A DNA stretch of 33,282 nt from positions 1 through 33,282 of the forward strand of contig JAHEYK010000013.1 in NCBI GenBank assembly GCA_023251625.1. Reading direction: 5' to 3'. The position numbers and the translations under genes are program-made. The notes under the pieces were generated by a model. It saw only the letters and a program-made list of their open reading frames with translations, ran no database searches and was not told where the DNA came from. The stretch's first letter is position 1; each line of letters starts with the position of its first letter. This DNA comes from Bacteroidota bacterium (GTDB lineage: Bacteria > Bacteroidota > Bacteroidia > Palsa-948). This document shows, one piece after another, positions 9,215 to 17,265 of the stretch.

Positions 9215-10615
9215 ATGAAAAGATTGCCCCAAATAATTTCAGTGATCTTGACAGTTCTAGTCAACTGCAACTCATTGCTTGGGCAGAATATCGGCATCAA
9301 CACAGATGGAAGTACTGCCGAGAGCGGGACCCTGCTGGATGTGAAAGGGAGCAATTCAAAAACCAGTACAAACGTTCTTCAGAATATTTTTCAGATCAAA
9401 TCGCTGGATGCCAGTACCGATGCACTTAAGCTCCGACTTGGATTGTACACGAACAGCGGTACGCTTGCAAATCAATACGGTGTGATTGATGTGCCTGAAT
9501 ATTCCGGGGGAAGTATACTTGCTTACCGCCATCTTGCTTTGCAGCCGCTGGGTGGCAATGTGGGCGTTGGGACAGTTACTCCTGGAAAGACTCTGGACGT
9601 TGCGGGCACAGGAAGATTTTCTTCTGACCTTTTTGCAGAGACGAAAATTGTTTTTAACAGCAATGCAGCCTGGTATTATATCGGGGGTGGAGTCGCGAAT
9701 GGTTACATCGCGCAAACATGGGATGAGATACGTTATAAATTCGGAGGGGGCGGAGCTGACATTACCTTCAAGAATGGAAATATCGGAGTGGGAACGATCA
9801 CCCCTGCTGCTAAAATAGAAGTAGATGGTACCTCCGGCTCCACGATAAAAATTGTAGATACGAATCAGGGCCTTAATAAAGTTCTTACGTCTGATGCAAA
9901 TGGTCAGGGGAGTTGGCAAACACTTACTTCCATCGGTGGCGGTGGGTGTTTTACTAATTGGCAACTGTTCAGCGCCAGTGGAACTTTTACTGTTGCAGCA
10001 GGAGTAACTGTTATCAAAGTTGAGGTTTGGGGCGGTGGTGGTGGCGGTGCTACTGCGGCCGGCCTTGGAAATCGTGGTGGTGGCGGTGGTGGTGGTGGTG
10101 GTTACGCAGAAGGAACCTATACCGTGACGCCTGCTGCCACCCACGCGGTAACTATCGGAACGGGAGGAGCGGCAGGAACACCCGGAGTTGCCGGCGGAAC
10201 TACGAGCTTTGGCTCGCCTACCGTGATATCAGCAACCGGAGGAACTGGTGGTTTTGGCACTGGAGGAACGAGTGGTGGTAATGGCGGGGCGGGTGGTTTA
10301 GGAAGTGGTGGATATTTAAATAGCACACTGGGCTCTGGTGGATCGGGCGGATATAGTGCGGGTGCGAGCCCGGCCCAGACGAACTCTGCTACAAACGGAG
10401 CTGGAGGTGGCGGAGCGGGTGGGGTGATGGCCGGCACAGTCGCCGCCGGTGGTGGTGGTGGTGGAATTGGTGGAGGCAACGGTGGAGGGTTCGGTAGTAC
10501 CAGCGGGCAAAATGCAATCGTGAATACAGGGGCCGGTGGCGGAGGATCTTGCGATAGCGGAACGGGTGGAACTGGTGGAGCGGGAGCTGCCGGCCAAGTA
10601 ATAGTATTTTGGTAA
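9215..10615 (+). CDS. Secreted glycine-rich, tail-fibre-like protein
   Basis: 466 aa with a signal peptide (MKRLPQIISVILTVLVNCNSLLGQ). Residues about 25-240 contain the NVGVGTVTPGKTLDVAG and NIGVGTITPAAKIEVDG motifs typical of fibre or tail-spike-like surface proteins in Bacteroidota. From about residue 250 comes a glycine-rich domain (FTVAAGVTVIKVEVWGGGGGG..., ending AGQVIVFW) like the C-terminal Gly-rich domain of phage and bacterial fibre proteins. Strings of up to nine Gly are encoded by GGT/GGC/GGN runs, which also create the many Pro/Trp-rich shadow ORFs here. Unlike its neighbours it has no recognisable T9SS sorting domain. Its function is unknown; an extracellular fibre or matrix role is inference. 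Confidence 0.8.
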   Translation: MKRLPQIISVILTVLVNCNSLLGQNIGINTDGSTAESGTLLDVKGSNSKTSTNVLQNIFQIKSLDASTDALKLRLGLYTNSGTLANQYGVIDVPEYSGGSILAYRHLALQPLGGNVGVGTVTPGKTLDVAGTGRFSSDLFAETKIVFNSNAAWYYIGGGVANGYIAQTWDEIRYKFGGGGADITFKNGNIGVGTITPAAKIEVDGTSGSTIKIVDTNQGLNKVLTSDANGQGSWQTLTSIGGGGCFTNWQLFSASGTFTVAAGVTVIKVEVWGGGGGGATAAGLGNRGGGGGGGGGYAEGTYTVTPAATHAVTIGTGGAAGTPGVAGGTTSFGSPTVISATGGTGGFGTGGTSGGNGGAGGLGSGGYLNSTLGSGGSGGYSAGASPAQTNSATNGAGGGGAGGVMAGTVAAGGGGGGIGGGNGGGFGSTSGQNAIVNTGAGGGGSCDSGTGGTGGAGAAGQVIVFW

Positions 10616-10667
10616 GCAATTTTTCCTTTTCATTCCCGTTGGTAAATCTTCATGATATCAAGAAACT

Positions 10668-10675
10668 TATCTTTG
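10668..10675 (+). promoter_or_regulatory. -7 promoter element of lpxH (TATCTTTG)
   Basis: TATCTTTGCG is a textbook Bacteroidota -7 element. It falls inside the first codons of the ORF-track version of lpxH (ATG 10652) and ends 6 nt before an in-frame GTG at 10682. Confidence 0.6.
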
Positions 10676-10681
10676 CGATCT

Positions 10682-11440
10682 GTGGCTAACATTTATTTTC
10701 TATCCGACTTCCACCTGGGTGCACCCGACTATGAAAAAAGCCTGGTTCGCGAAAAAAAGATCGTTGCCTTTCTCGATTCAATAAAGAAAGATGCGTCTGA
10801 AATTTACCTGATGGGTGATGTATTTGACTTTTGGTTTGAATACGGCAAGGCAATTCCCAAAGGGTTCGTCCGTTTGCTTGGAAAGTTGGCAGAACTTAGT
10901 GATTCAGGAATAAAACTTCATTACTTCACAGGCAACCATGATATGTGGGTGTTTGATTATTTGCCGAAAGAACTCAATCTGACTATTTACCGAAAACCAA
11001 TTACGAGAGAAATAAACGGAAAAAAATTTTATTTGGCACATGGTGATGGCCTTGGTCCGGGAGATTATGGTTACAAATTCATCAAAATGGTTTTTGCAAG
11101 TAAAATATGCCAATGGTTATTTGCACGCATCCATCCCAATCTTGGAATGAGCATAGCTCAGTTCTGGTCAGGGCAAAGCCGTAAGCTCACACAGGAACTA
11201 CATTTTCATGGAGAAGAGGAGTGGCTTGTTACCTATTCAAGAGAAGTTTTGAAAAAAGAGCATTTTGACTACTTAATTTTCGGTCATCGTCATCTTCCTG
11301 TGGATTACGCCTTGGCTCCTTCCCCTTCGGGGAAGGCGGGGGAAGGGGTGTCCCGTTACATAAACCTCGGCGAATGGGTCAACTACTTTTCGTATGCAGT
11401 TTTTGAAGGGAAAGACATTCAGCTGAAATATTATAAGTAA
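10682..11440 (+). CDS. lpxH: UDP-2,3-diacylglucosamine diphosphatase (LpxH-type calcineurin-like phosphoesterase)
   Basis: Peripheral inner-membrane hydrolase of lipid A synthesis that cleaves UDP-2,3-diacylglucosamine to lipid X and UMP. Metallophosphoesterase motifs appear in order: SDFHLG, MGDVFDFWFEYG, FTGNHDMW, LAHGDGLGPGDYGYKF and IFGHRHLP. I start at GTG 10682 (VANIYFLSDFHLG, 252 aa) because family members begin right at this beta-strand and a -7 promoter element lies just upstream; the ORF track's ATG 10652 would add ten residues (262 aa). A G-rich repeat inserts APSPSGKAGEGVS in frame after the last metal-site motif. The stop codon is immediately followed by the ATG of the next kelch gene, so the two are probably co-transcribed. 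Specific assignment to LpxH over other YbbF-like phosphoesterases rests on motif order and length. Confidence 0.88.
   Translation: MANIYFLSDFHLGAPDYEKSLVREKKIVAFLDSIKKDASEIYLMGDVFDFWFEYGKAIPKGFVRLLGKLAELSDSGIKLHYFTGNHDMWVFDYLPKELNLTIYRKPITREINGKKFYLAHGDGLGPGDYGYKFIKMVFASKICQWLFARIHPNLGMSIAQFWSGQSRKLTQELHFHGEEEWLVTYSREVLKKEHFDYLIFGHRHLPVDYALAPSPSGKAGEGVSRYINLGEWVNYFSYAVFEGKDIQLKYYK
11314..11350. repeat. G-rich palindromic repeat, in-frame copy inside lpxH
   Basis: CCTTCCCCTTCGGGGAAGG (hairpin with TTCG-type loop) followed by CGGGGGAAGGGGTG. It encodes a Ser/Pro/Gly/Ala-rich insertion near the C-terminus of LpxH without breaking the frame. Confidence 0.85.
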
Positions 11441-13582
11441 ATGCGATCTCTCATCCTGTTTTTTTTCAAATATACTTTCGGGGCAGAAAACAAAAAAATA
11501 TTTTGCTTTTTATATTCATGTTTTTTTCTCTTATCAATTTCTGAACAAACATCGGCTCAAGGCACCTGGGCCGCAAAAACAAATTTTCCGGGAGCAGGAA
11601 GAAACACTGCGGTGGCATTTACGATCGGTGCCAAAGGATATTTCGGGACAGGATTCGGCAATGCAGGTGTTTATTTCCAGGATTTCTGGGAATATGATCC
11701 TACTTTAGACACCTGGACACAAAAAGCAAATTTTGGTGGAGGAGTAAGAGGATATGCGGTTGGGTTTTCCATAGGAAATTTTGGTTATGCCGGAACCGGG
11801 CAAGATGCTGCCGTAAAGAATAATGACTTCTGGAAATACGATCCGGCAGCAAACACTTGGTCACAAGTTGCAAACTTTGGCGGAACGGCACGGGCAATAG
11901 CCAGCGGATTTTCTGTAGGTAATTTTGGATATGCCGGTACCGGAGATGATGGCACTGTTCAGAAAAAAGATTTTTGGAAATATGATCCTGCTGGAAACAC
12001 CTGGACACAAATGGGAAATTTCCCCGGAGGAGTCCGCTCAGATCTTGACCGTGCTAATTTTGTGATCGGTAATTTTGCCTATTGGGGAACAGGCGCCAAT
12101 GGATGGAACGATCTCTGGCAGTATAACCCCACAACCGATGCATGGACACAGAAAGCAAATTTTCCAGGAGCGGGCAGATACGGAGCAACAGGTTTTTCTC
12201 TCTGCGGAATGGGGTATTTAGGATTAGGCACAGACGGCTCAGGAGGATATTATAATAATTACTGGCAGTATGATCCGGTGGCGAATTCATGGAGTACGAT
12301 ATCAGCACTTCCGGCTATCGGAAGATGTGATGCTCCCGCTTTTGTAGTGAACAACAAGGCCTATCTGGGCACAGGATATAGCCTGGGCAATGTTTTTCAT
12401 AATGACTGGTGGGAATTTTCTATGGGTAGTTCAACTACCATCACCGCAACAGCAAGCAGCACAACTATCTGCGCAGGAAATTCTGTAACGCTTACCGCGT
12501 CCGGAGGCAGCAGTTATACATGGAGCACAGGAAGTTCAGCAACATCCATTATTGTTTCTCCTACTTCTTCAACTTCTTATTCAGTTATGGATACTTCCAG
12601 CGCATGCGGGGGGTCTGCAATGATCTCCATTATGGTGGATGTGCAGCCAACAGTTTCGATCTCTTCGGGGGTAACTATCTGTTCAGGAAGTTCTGCAGCG
12701 TTGGCTGCTTCGGGAGGAGGAAATTATTCCTGGAGTACAGGGGCAACCAGCAGTTCGATCATCGTGTCGCCAACGGCAACCACTTCTTATTCTGTCAGTG
12801 TGACAAATTCCTGCGGGACAAGTACTGCATCTTCTTCAGTTATTGTGACTGCAAAAGCTACGGCAGGCATCTCATGCCAGAATGTTTGTTCGGGGAGTTT
12901 GGCAACGCTCACGGCATCCGGGGGCGGAACATATTCATGGTCAACCGGCTCAACCAATTCTTCTGTCAGCACCTCCGTGCCCGGTACTTATTCCGTCATC
13001 GTTTCTCTGGGTGCTGGCTGTTCGGATACCGCTTCCTGTACAGTGAGTGTTTTTGCCAATCCGCTAGCGGATGCAGGCCCTGATGTTACTATCTCCAACG
13101 GATCTTCTGTTACGCTTACAGCAAGTGGTGGAATTAATTATTCATGGAATACAGGCACTAGTTTGGCGGCCATCGTTGTTTCACCGGCAATCACATCCAC
13201 GTATACCGTTCTTGTTTCTGATGTAAATGGATGTTCGGCTACAGATACAGTGCATGTTTTTATTATGAATGATACAACAGACTGCTCGTATTCATCGCCA
13301 GACCAATTTTTAATTCCGAATGCATTTTCTCCCAATGGTGATAATGAGAATGAGACATTGAAATTGTTTTTCAAAAACTTTTCTTGTATAAGCGATTATG
13401 AATTTTACATCTATGACCGCTGGGGAGAAAAAGTATTTGAAGCGATCAATCCTATCAGTGAATGGGATGGCTCTTACGGGGAAAAAAAACAGAATACAGC
13501 TGTCTTTGCCTATTATATGAAAGCAACTCTACTGAACGGAGAACAAATAATCAAAAAAGGCAACATAAGTTTGTTCCGATGA
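11441..13582 (+). CDS. T9SS-exported six-blade kelch protein with Ig-like repeats and CHU_C sorting domain
   Basis: 713 aa. The long N-terminus has a hydrophobic export signal (KKIFCFLYSCFFLLSIS, cleavage probably after TSAQ near residue 40). Residues about 42-325 contain six kelch-type repeats of about 48 aa of the form WTQKANFPG-R..A.GFSIGNFGYAGTG...DFWKYDP, predicting a beta-propeller. About four Ser/Thr-rich Ig-like units follow (SVTLTASGG-SYTWSTG-SSSIIVSPT-TTSYSV). The C-terminus QFLIPNAFSPNGDNENE...YIYDRWGEKVFE...KKGNISLFR is a CHU_C type B T9SS domain. It starts directly at the base after the lpxH stop codon. It is paralogous in its propeller to the two kelch proteins at 24-29 kb, which have type A sorting domains. 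Binding or adhesion is likely but unproven. Confidence 0.88.
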   Translation: MRSLILFFFKYTFGAENKKIFCFLYSCFFLLSISEQTSAQGTWAAKTNFPGAGRNTAVAFTIGAKGYFGTGFGNAGVYFQDFWEYDPTLDTWTQKANFGGGVRGYAVGFSIGNFGYAGTGQDAAVKNNDFWKYDPAANTWSQVANFGGTARAIASGFSVGNFGYAGTGDDGTVQKKDFWKYDPAGNTWTQMGNFPGGVRSDLDRANFVIGNFAYWGTGANGWNDLWQYNPTTDAWTQKANFPGAGRYGATGFSLCGMGYLGLGTDGSGGYYNNYWQYDPVANSWSTISALPAIGRCDAPAFVVNNKAYLGTGYSLGNVFHNDWWEFSMGSSTTITATASSTTICAGNSVTLTASGGSSYTWSTGSSATSIIVSPTSSTSYSVMDTSSACGGSAMISIMVDVQPTVSISSGVTICSGSSAALAASGGGNYSWSTGATSSSIIVSPTATTSYSVSVTNSCGTSTASSSVIVTAKATAGISCQNVCSGSLATLTASGGGTYSWSTGSTNSSVSTSVPGTYSVIVSLGAGCSDTASCTVSVFANPLADAGPDVTISNGSSVTLTASGGINYSWNTGTSLAAIVVSPAITSTYTVLVSDVNGCSATDTVHVFIMNDTTDCSYSSPDQFLIPNAFSPNGDNENETLKLFFKNFSCISDYEFYIYDRWGEKVFEAINPISEWDGSYGEKKQNTAVFAYYMKATLLNGEQIIKKGNISLFR

Positions 13583-13589
13583 TGCTTCT

Positions 13590-13611
13590 TTCACCCCTTC
13601 AGTAGGGTGAA
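13590..13611. terminator. Hairpin downstream of the kelch/CHU_C gene, possible terminator
   Basis: TTCACCC and GGGTGAA form a perfect 7-bp stem around an 8-nt loop, starting 8 nt after the stop codon. No U-tract follows, so intrinsic termination is uncertain. Confidence 0.35.
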
Positions 13612-13628
13612 TCCCTTAGCGTATTGAC

Positions 13629-13659
13629 TTGCATAGTTTTTTCTTTCAGGATATATTTG
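13629..13659 (+). promoter_or_regulatory. Promoter of the PKD/CHU_C gene (TTG-N20-TATATTTG)
   Basis: A -33 TTG at 13629-13631 is separated by 20 nt from a perfect -7 TATATTTG at 13652-13659. The GTG start at 13673 is 13 nt further on. Confidence 0.7.
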
Positions 13660-13672
13660 AAGAAAAAACATT

Positions 13673-16117
13673 GTGAGCAGGCAGAAGCATGAGGTCTCCA
13701 TACTGATTTCCGCATTGGTGCTGTTAAGTTTGCTGGTGACTTTCTGTGCACATGCCCAGAAGAACAGTATTCCTCATCCGTATGCTGCCTGTTCTGACAT
13801 GGGAGGAGAGAACGGCTGGGGTTCGTGGATGGCACTCGAGGGGGCCAATAATTATAACACGGCCGGCATCCCTATTTTCCTTACTCCTGTAACAACTCCT
13901 GCAGCTCCACGTTTCACGCTCACGAGCGGCACCGCTATAGATCCGTGCACACCGGGAACAGCTCCCGGCTCCCCTAAGATCCCGGTTGTATGCCCTTTTC
14001 CCGGGTTTGGAAATGCTTCGATCGTGATTGGCGAACCCAAGGTAGACGGTGTTGCCGGTGGGTGTGCTTCACCGCCTTATCCTCCCAATCCTCCGATTGT
14101 GGCATCGGGCAATGGATGTGTGGAGCGTTTGATATATCCGCTCACGGTAACACCGCAGGATACAAATTTTGTTTTTGCCTATGCGATCATCATGGAAAAC
14201 CCATCGGTTCCGTATCCGCACACCCATGCGCAGCAACCGTACGTGGAATTTATGATACTGGATTCGAACGGAGATACCTTGCCCTGTTCTTATTTTTATT
14301 ATTCGGGAGATTCCAACTCACCGGATTTTTATCCGGGTGTTTGCGGAAGTAATCCCACCCCGCTTTATAAACCCTGGTCAGTATCAGCGGTAAATCTTTC
14401 CAAGTATGTCAATCAAACTGTCACGATCACCATCACGAATTCTGATTGTGCGTTGGGCGGGCATTATTCCTACGCATATTTTGATTTTGCCTGTCTGCCG
14501 GCAGCAAATCCTCCTGTGAGTTTTTGCCCCGGGAATACAATTTCACTTTGTGCACCGTTTGATACTGCGCAGGGTTTTTCGTACCAATGGTTTCAGAATG
14601 GAAGCCTGATCCCGGCCGGAAATACCCAGTGCATCAATCATATTGCACAACAAGGAGATACTTTTTCGGTAGCTATTTCACAGCAATCGGGATGCAGTTT
14701 TTATATGAAGTTCGTTCTTCAGCCTCTGGCGATCAACGCAAGCTTTACGCAGGCGGGTTCATGCGGTGCTATGGTCTTTCAGGATAACAGCACCTCGCCC
14801 GATCCCCAAAATCCCATCATCACGTGGAGCTGGAATTTTTCCGGTGGAAATCCATCCACGTCCAACTCTCAAAACCCCGGAACGGTCACATTTCCGCCCG
14901 GTTCGTATACGGTTACACTGAATGTTTCTACTGCTATGGGCTGTTCTGCTTCTGCTCAATACACATTTTCGATCAATGGAATGCCTACGGCTGCTTTTTC
15001 GCCAACTACTCCGTGTTTAGGCAATTCTACTTCCCTGAATGATGGTTCACTTCCTCCTCAGGGCGATCCGATCACATCATGGAACTGGAGTATTCCCGGT
15101 GGAAATCCCGCGTCTTCTGCCAACCAAAATACATCCACCATTTACGGCACAGGTGGAGCTCATATGGTTACATTAATTGTAACCACTCAGTCAGGATGCA
15201 AGGATACCATCACACAACAAGTACTGGTGTATAATCCTCCCGTTGCAAATTTTTCGGGGCCAATAGCCGGGTGCCTTCCTGTTTGTAACAACTATTCGGA
15301 CCTGTCCACTTGTTCCGATGGGACTATTATTTCATGGGACTGGAATTTCCCCGGAGGAAATCCTGCTTCATCTGCTATGCAGAGCCCTCAGAACATTTGC
15401 TACAACACAGCCGGCTCGTATGCTGCTTCAGTCATCATTACTTCCAGTTACGGTTGCAAGGATACGCTGGCAATGCCCGTGGTGAACGCATATCCATGGC
15501 CGAAGGCGGATTTTTGCGTGTCTCCGGATAAAGCGCCTGCTACTAACCCGGTCTTTAATTTCTGCGATCAATGGTCATCCGATGTCTCGCAGTGGACCTG
15601 GCATTTTGGCGATGGAGATACGGACATTGTAAGCACGGATCCCGTACATTCTTATTCGCTCAGTGCTTATGCAAACGATTATTATTCGTATAACATCTGC
15701 CTGAATGTTGAGAACCAATATGGATGTTGGGATACTGTTTGCCACTCCGTGGAATTGATTCCCGAATTCACTTTTTATATTCCGAACACATTCACTCCCA
15801 ACGCTGACGGTATGAACGAAATTTTCTTCGGTAAGAGCCGTGGCGTGAAAGATTATAATATCTGGGTGTTTGACCGCTGGGGAAATCTTATCTGGAAATG
15901 CCATTATGAGGGAAAAAATACAAGCTGGGATTATGCCGGGCAAGACGGCATGTCATCGGCCTGTAAATGGGATGGAGTGGTGCAGGATCATGGCATTGAT
16001 ATGAACGGCAACAGCAAACAGCTTTCGCAGGAAGATGTGTATGTGTGGAAGGTGGAGCTGACGGATATTTTCGACAAAAAACACAATTACATAGGGCACG
16101 TGAACATAGTCAGATAA
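13673..16117 (+). CDS. T9SS-exported PKD-domain protein with CHU_C sorting domain
   Basis: 814 aa starting at GTG (no in-frame ATG gives a better signal peptide). Signal sequence MSRQKHEVSILISALVLLSLLVTFCAHAQ. Residues about 35-290 form a beta-rich, Cys-containing domain (CSDMGGENGWGSW, FVFAYAIIMENP, LGGHYSYAYFDFACLP) resembling the N-terminal lectin-like modules of Bacteroidota adhesins, which I cannot name precisely. Then comes an Ig-like unit (about 290-355) and four PKD-type domains whose pattern IITWSWNFSGGNP...TVTLNVST recurs (about 360-700). The C-terminus FYIPNTFTPNADGMNE...VFDRWGNLIWK...YIGHVNIVR is a CHU_C type B T9SS domain, here with a long insertion (about 35 aa) before the final strand. 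It has its own promoter. A cell-surface adhesive role is inferred. Confidence 0.88.
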   Translation: MSRQKHEVSILISALVLLSLLVTFCAHAQKNSIPHPYAACSDMGGENGWGSWMALEGANNYNTAGIPIFLTPVTTPAAPRFTLTSGTAIDPCTPGTAPGSPKIPVVCPFPGFGNASIVIGEPKVDGVAGGCASPPYPPNPPIVASGNGCVERLIYPLTVTPQDTNFVFAYAIIMENPSVPYPHTHAQQPYVEFMILDSNGDTLPCSYFYYSGDSNSPDFYPGVCGSNPTPLYKPWSVSAVNLSKYVNQTVTITITNSDCALGGHYSYAYFDFACLPAANPPVSFCPGNTISLCAPFDTAQGFSYQWFQNGSLIPAGNTQCINHIAQQGDTFSVAISQQSGCSFYMKFVLQPLAINASFTQAGSCGAMVFQDNSTSPDPQNPIITWSWNFSGGNPSTSNSQNPGTVTFPPGSYTVTLNVSTAMGCSASAQYTFSINGMPTAAFSPTTPCLGNSTSLNDGSLPPQGDPITSWNWSIPGGNPASSANQNTSTIYGTGGAHMVTLIVTTQSGCKDTITQQVLVYNPPVANFSGPIAGCLPVCNNYSDLSTCSDGTIISWDWNFPGGNPASSAMQSPQNICYNTAGSYAASVIITSSYGCKDTLAMPVVNAYPWPKADFCVSPDKAPATNPVFNFCDQWSSDVSQWTWHFGDGDTDIVSTDPVHSYSLSAYANDYYSYNICLNVENQYGCWDTVCHSVELIPEFTFYIPNTFTPNADGMNEIFFGKSRGVKDYNIWVFDRWGNLIWKCHYEGKNTSWDYAGQDGMSSACKWDGVVQDHGIDMNGNSKQLSQEDVYVWKVELTDIFDKKHNYIGHVNIVR

Positions 16118-16150
16118 AAAATCAAACATTCATATTTAAAACCAACCACA

Positions 16151-17197
16151 ATGAAACATCTTAACAAAGTATTTTCAGTTTTGTTTTTTCTGTTTTGCTC
16201 CGGTATTGTTTCCGCTCAGCAAACCGGACATTTTGATATAACCATATCTTTCAGTTCTCCGAGCAAGCCCAATCAAACGAGAACACTTTCTTTTAATGTT
16301 CCTGCAAATTATTCTTCGTCAAAAAAATATAAGCTGTTTGTTGGTTTGCATGGACAAGGTTCAAGTCCGCAGAATTTTTGCGGCATGCCCATTGAGAATG
16401 GATTTTTAGGCGATGTGATTCTGGTGTGCCCCAGTGAGGGAGGATCTATGTCCGGATTTTGTGATAACACCGGCGAAGATGATGGCATTCTGGATGCTGC
16501 AGTTCTGAAAGCGGAAAACATGTACAACATCGACACGAAGTATATTATTATCACTGGATTTTCTTTTGGAGGAAGATGCGGCTTGCGTTACGGACTCAAC
16601 GATTTTCAGAAATACCGCGGCATGATGTTGTTCGCTCCTGCGGTGAACAGCATTGCGCACGCGCAGAACAATCCCTATGAATGGAATTATCCCAACGCAA
16701 AAAAAATTCCGCTTTGCATGGTCACCGGTTCTACTGATCAATATGCGCCCATCGACCAGGAAGTAGCGAATCAGTATGGCATTGCCGGAGCAGGAAATAT
16801 GGTTTCGTATACAATCATTCCCGGGATGGGCCACGCGGTTCCGCCTGCAGCATCCTATTATGTGGATTGTATGAATTTTATTGACGCACATCCCGGCAGC
16901 ACCACGGGCATTAACGATCCGGGTACAGGAGAGAATGCCGGATACATGCATGTTTATCCCAACCCCATAGTTGATGTTGCACAGGTTGGATATGAACTTA
17001 ATTCTCCGCTTGCCGGAAATTCTGAATTGATATTAACAGATATGCTTGGAAGAACCCTTGAGAGCATTGAGCTATATGGGCAAACAGGAATAGTTCAGCT
17101 AAATTCGATTGGGCAGAAAGGAATTTATTTGCTCAGATTATTTAACAACGGAAAAGAAATTTCAGAGCCTGTGAAGATTATAAAGATTGGACAATAG
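16151..17197 (+). CDS. Secreted alpha/beta hydrolase (esterase/depolymerase-like) with type A T9SS sorting domain
   Basis: 348 aa. Signal peptide MKHLNKVFSVLFFLFCSGIVSAQ. The alpha/beta-hydrolase fold shows LFVGLHGQGSSPQNF (oxyanion strand), the nucleophile elbow GFSFGG with Ser138, a candidate acid Asp196 in TGSTDQYAP, and His228 in PGMGHAVPP, a complete catalytic triad. The closest families by pattern are LpqC/PHB-depolymerase and feruloyl-esterase-like hydrolases; the substrate cannot be told. From about residue 265 the C-terminus (VYPNPIVDVAQV...DMLGRTLESIEL...GIYLLRLF) is a Por-secretion-system type A sorting domain. It follows the PKD gene by 33 bp with no obvious promoter, so it may be read from the upstream promoter. 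It is convergent with gap. Confidence 0.88.
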   Translation: MKHLNKVFSVLFFLFCSGIVSAQQTGHFDITISFSSPSKPNQTRTLSFNVPANYSSSKKYKLFVGLHGQGSSPQNFCGMPIENGFLGDVILVCPSEGGSMSGFCDNTGEDDGILDAAVLKAENMYNIDTKYIIITGFSFGGRCGLRYGLNDFQKYRGMMLFAPAVNSIAHAQNNPYEWNYPNAKKIPLCMVTGSTDQYAPIDQEVANQYGIAGAGNMVSYTIIPGMGHAVPPAASYYVDCMNFIDAHPGSTTGINDPGTGENAGYMHVYPNPIVDVAQVGYELNSPLAGNSELILTDMLGRTLESIELYGQTGIVQLNSIGQKGIYLLRLFNNGKEISEPVKIIKIGQ

Positions 17198-17265
17198 AGG
17201 TTGGTTACATACTCCTAGTGGTGTGGGAGGGGGAAGAAGGTATTAATGCGCGGTGTGGACGTGCT

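Noticed and set aside
9215-10615. Prophage tail-fibre gene
   Set aside because: The protein has a signal peptide and no phage structural, lysis or integration genes lie around it; the neighbours are host housekeeping and T9SS genes.
9356-10633. Several minus-strand and alternate-frame ORFs (262, 120, 105, 84 and 76 aa) rich in Pro, Thr or Trp
   Set aside because: They are shadows of the GGN-rich coding sequence of the glycine-rich protein; their composition follows from the complement or shift of Gly codons.
12520-13083. 187-aa alternate-frame ORF inside the kelch/CHU_C gene
   Set aside because: Fully overlaps the well-supported kelch frame; the Phe/Cys/Arg-rich composition is that of a shifted Ser/Thr/Gly-rich repeat.
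17198-17265. Terminator or G-rich repeat between the hydrolase gene and gap
   Set aside because: CTCC...GGAG pairing is short and mismatched and no U-tract follows on either strand; resemblance to the palindromic family is too weak.
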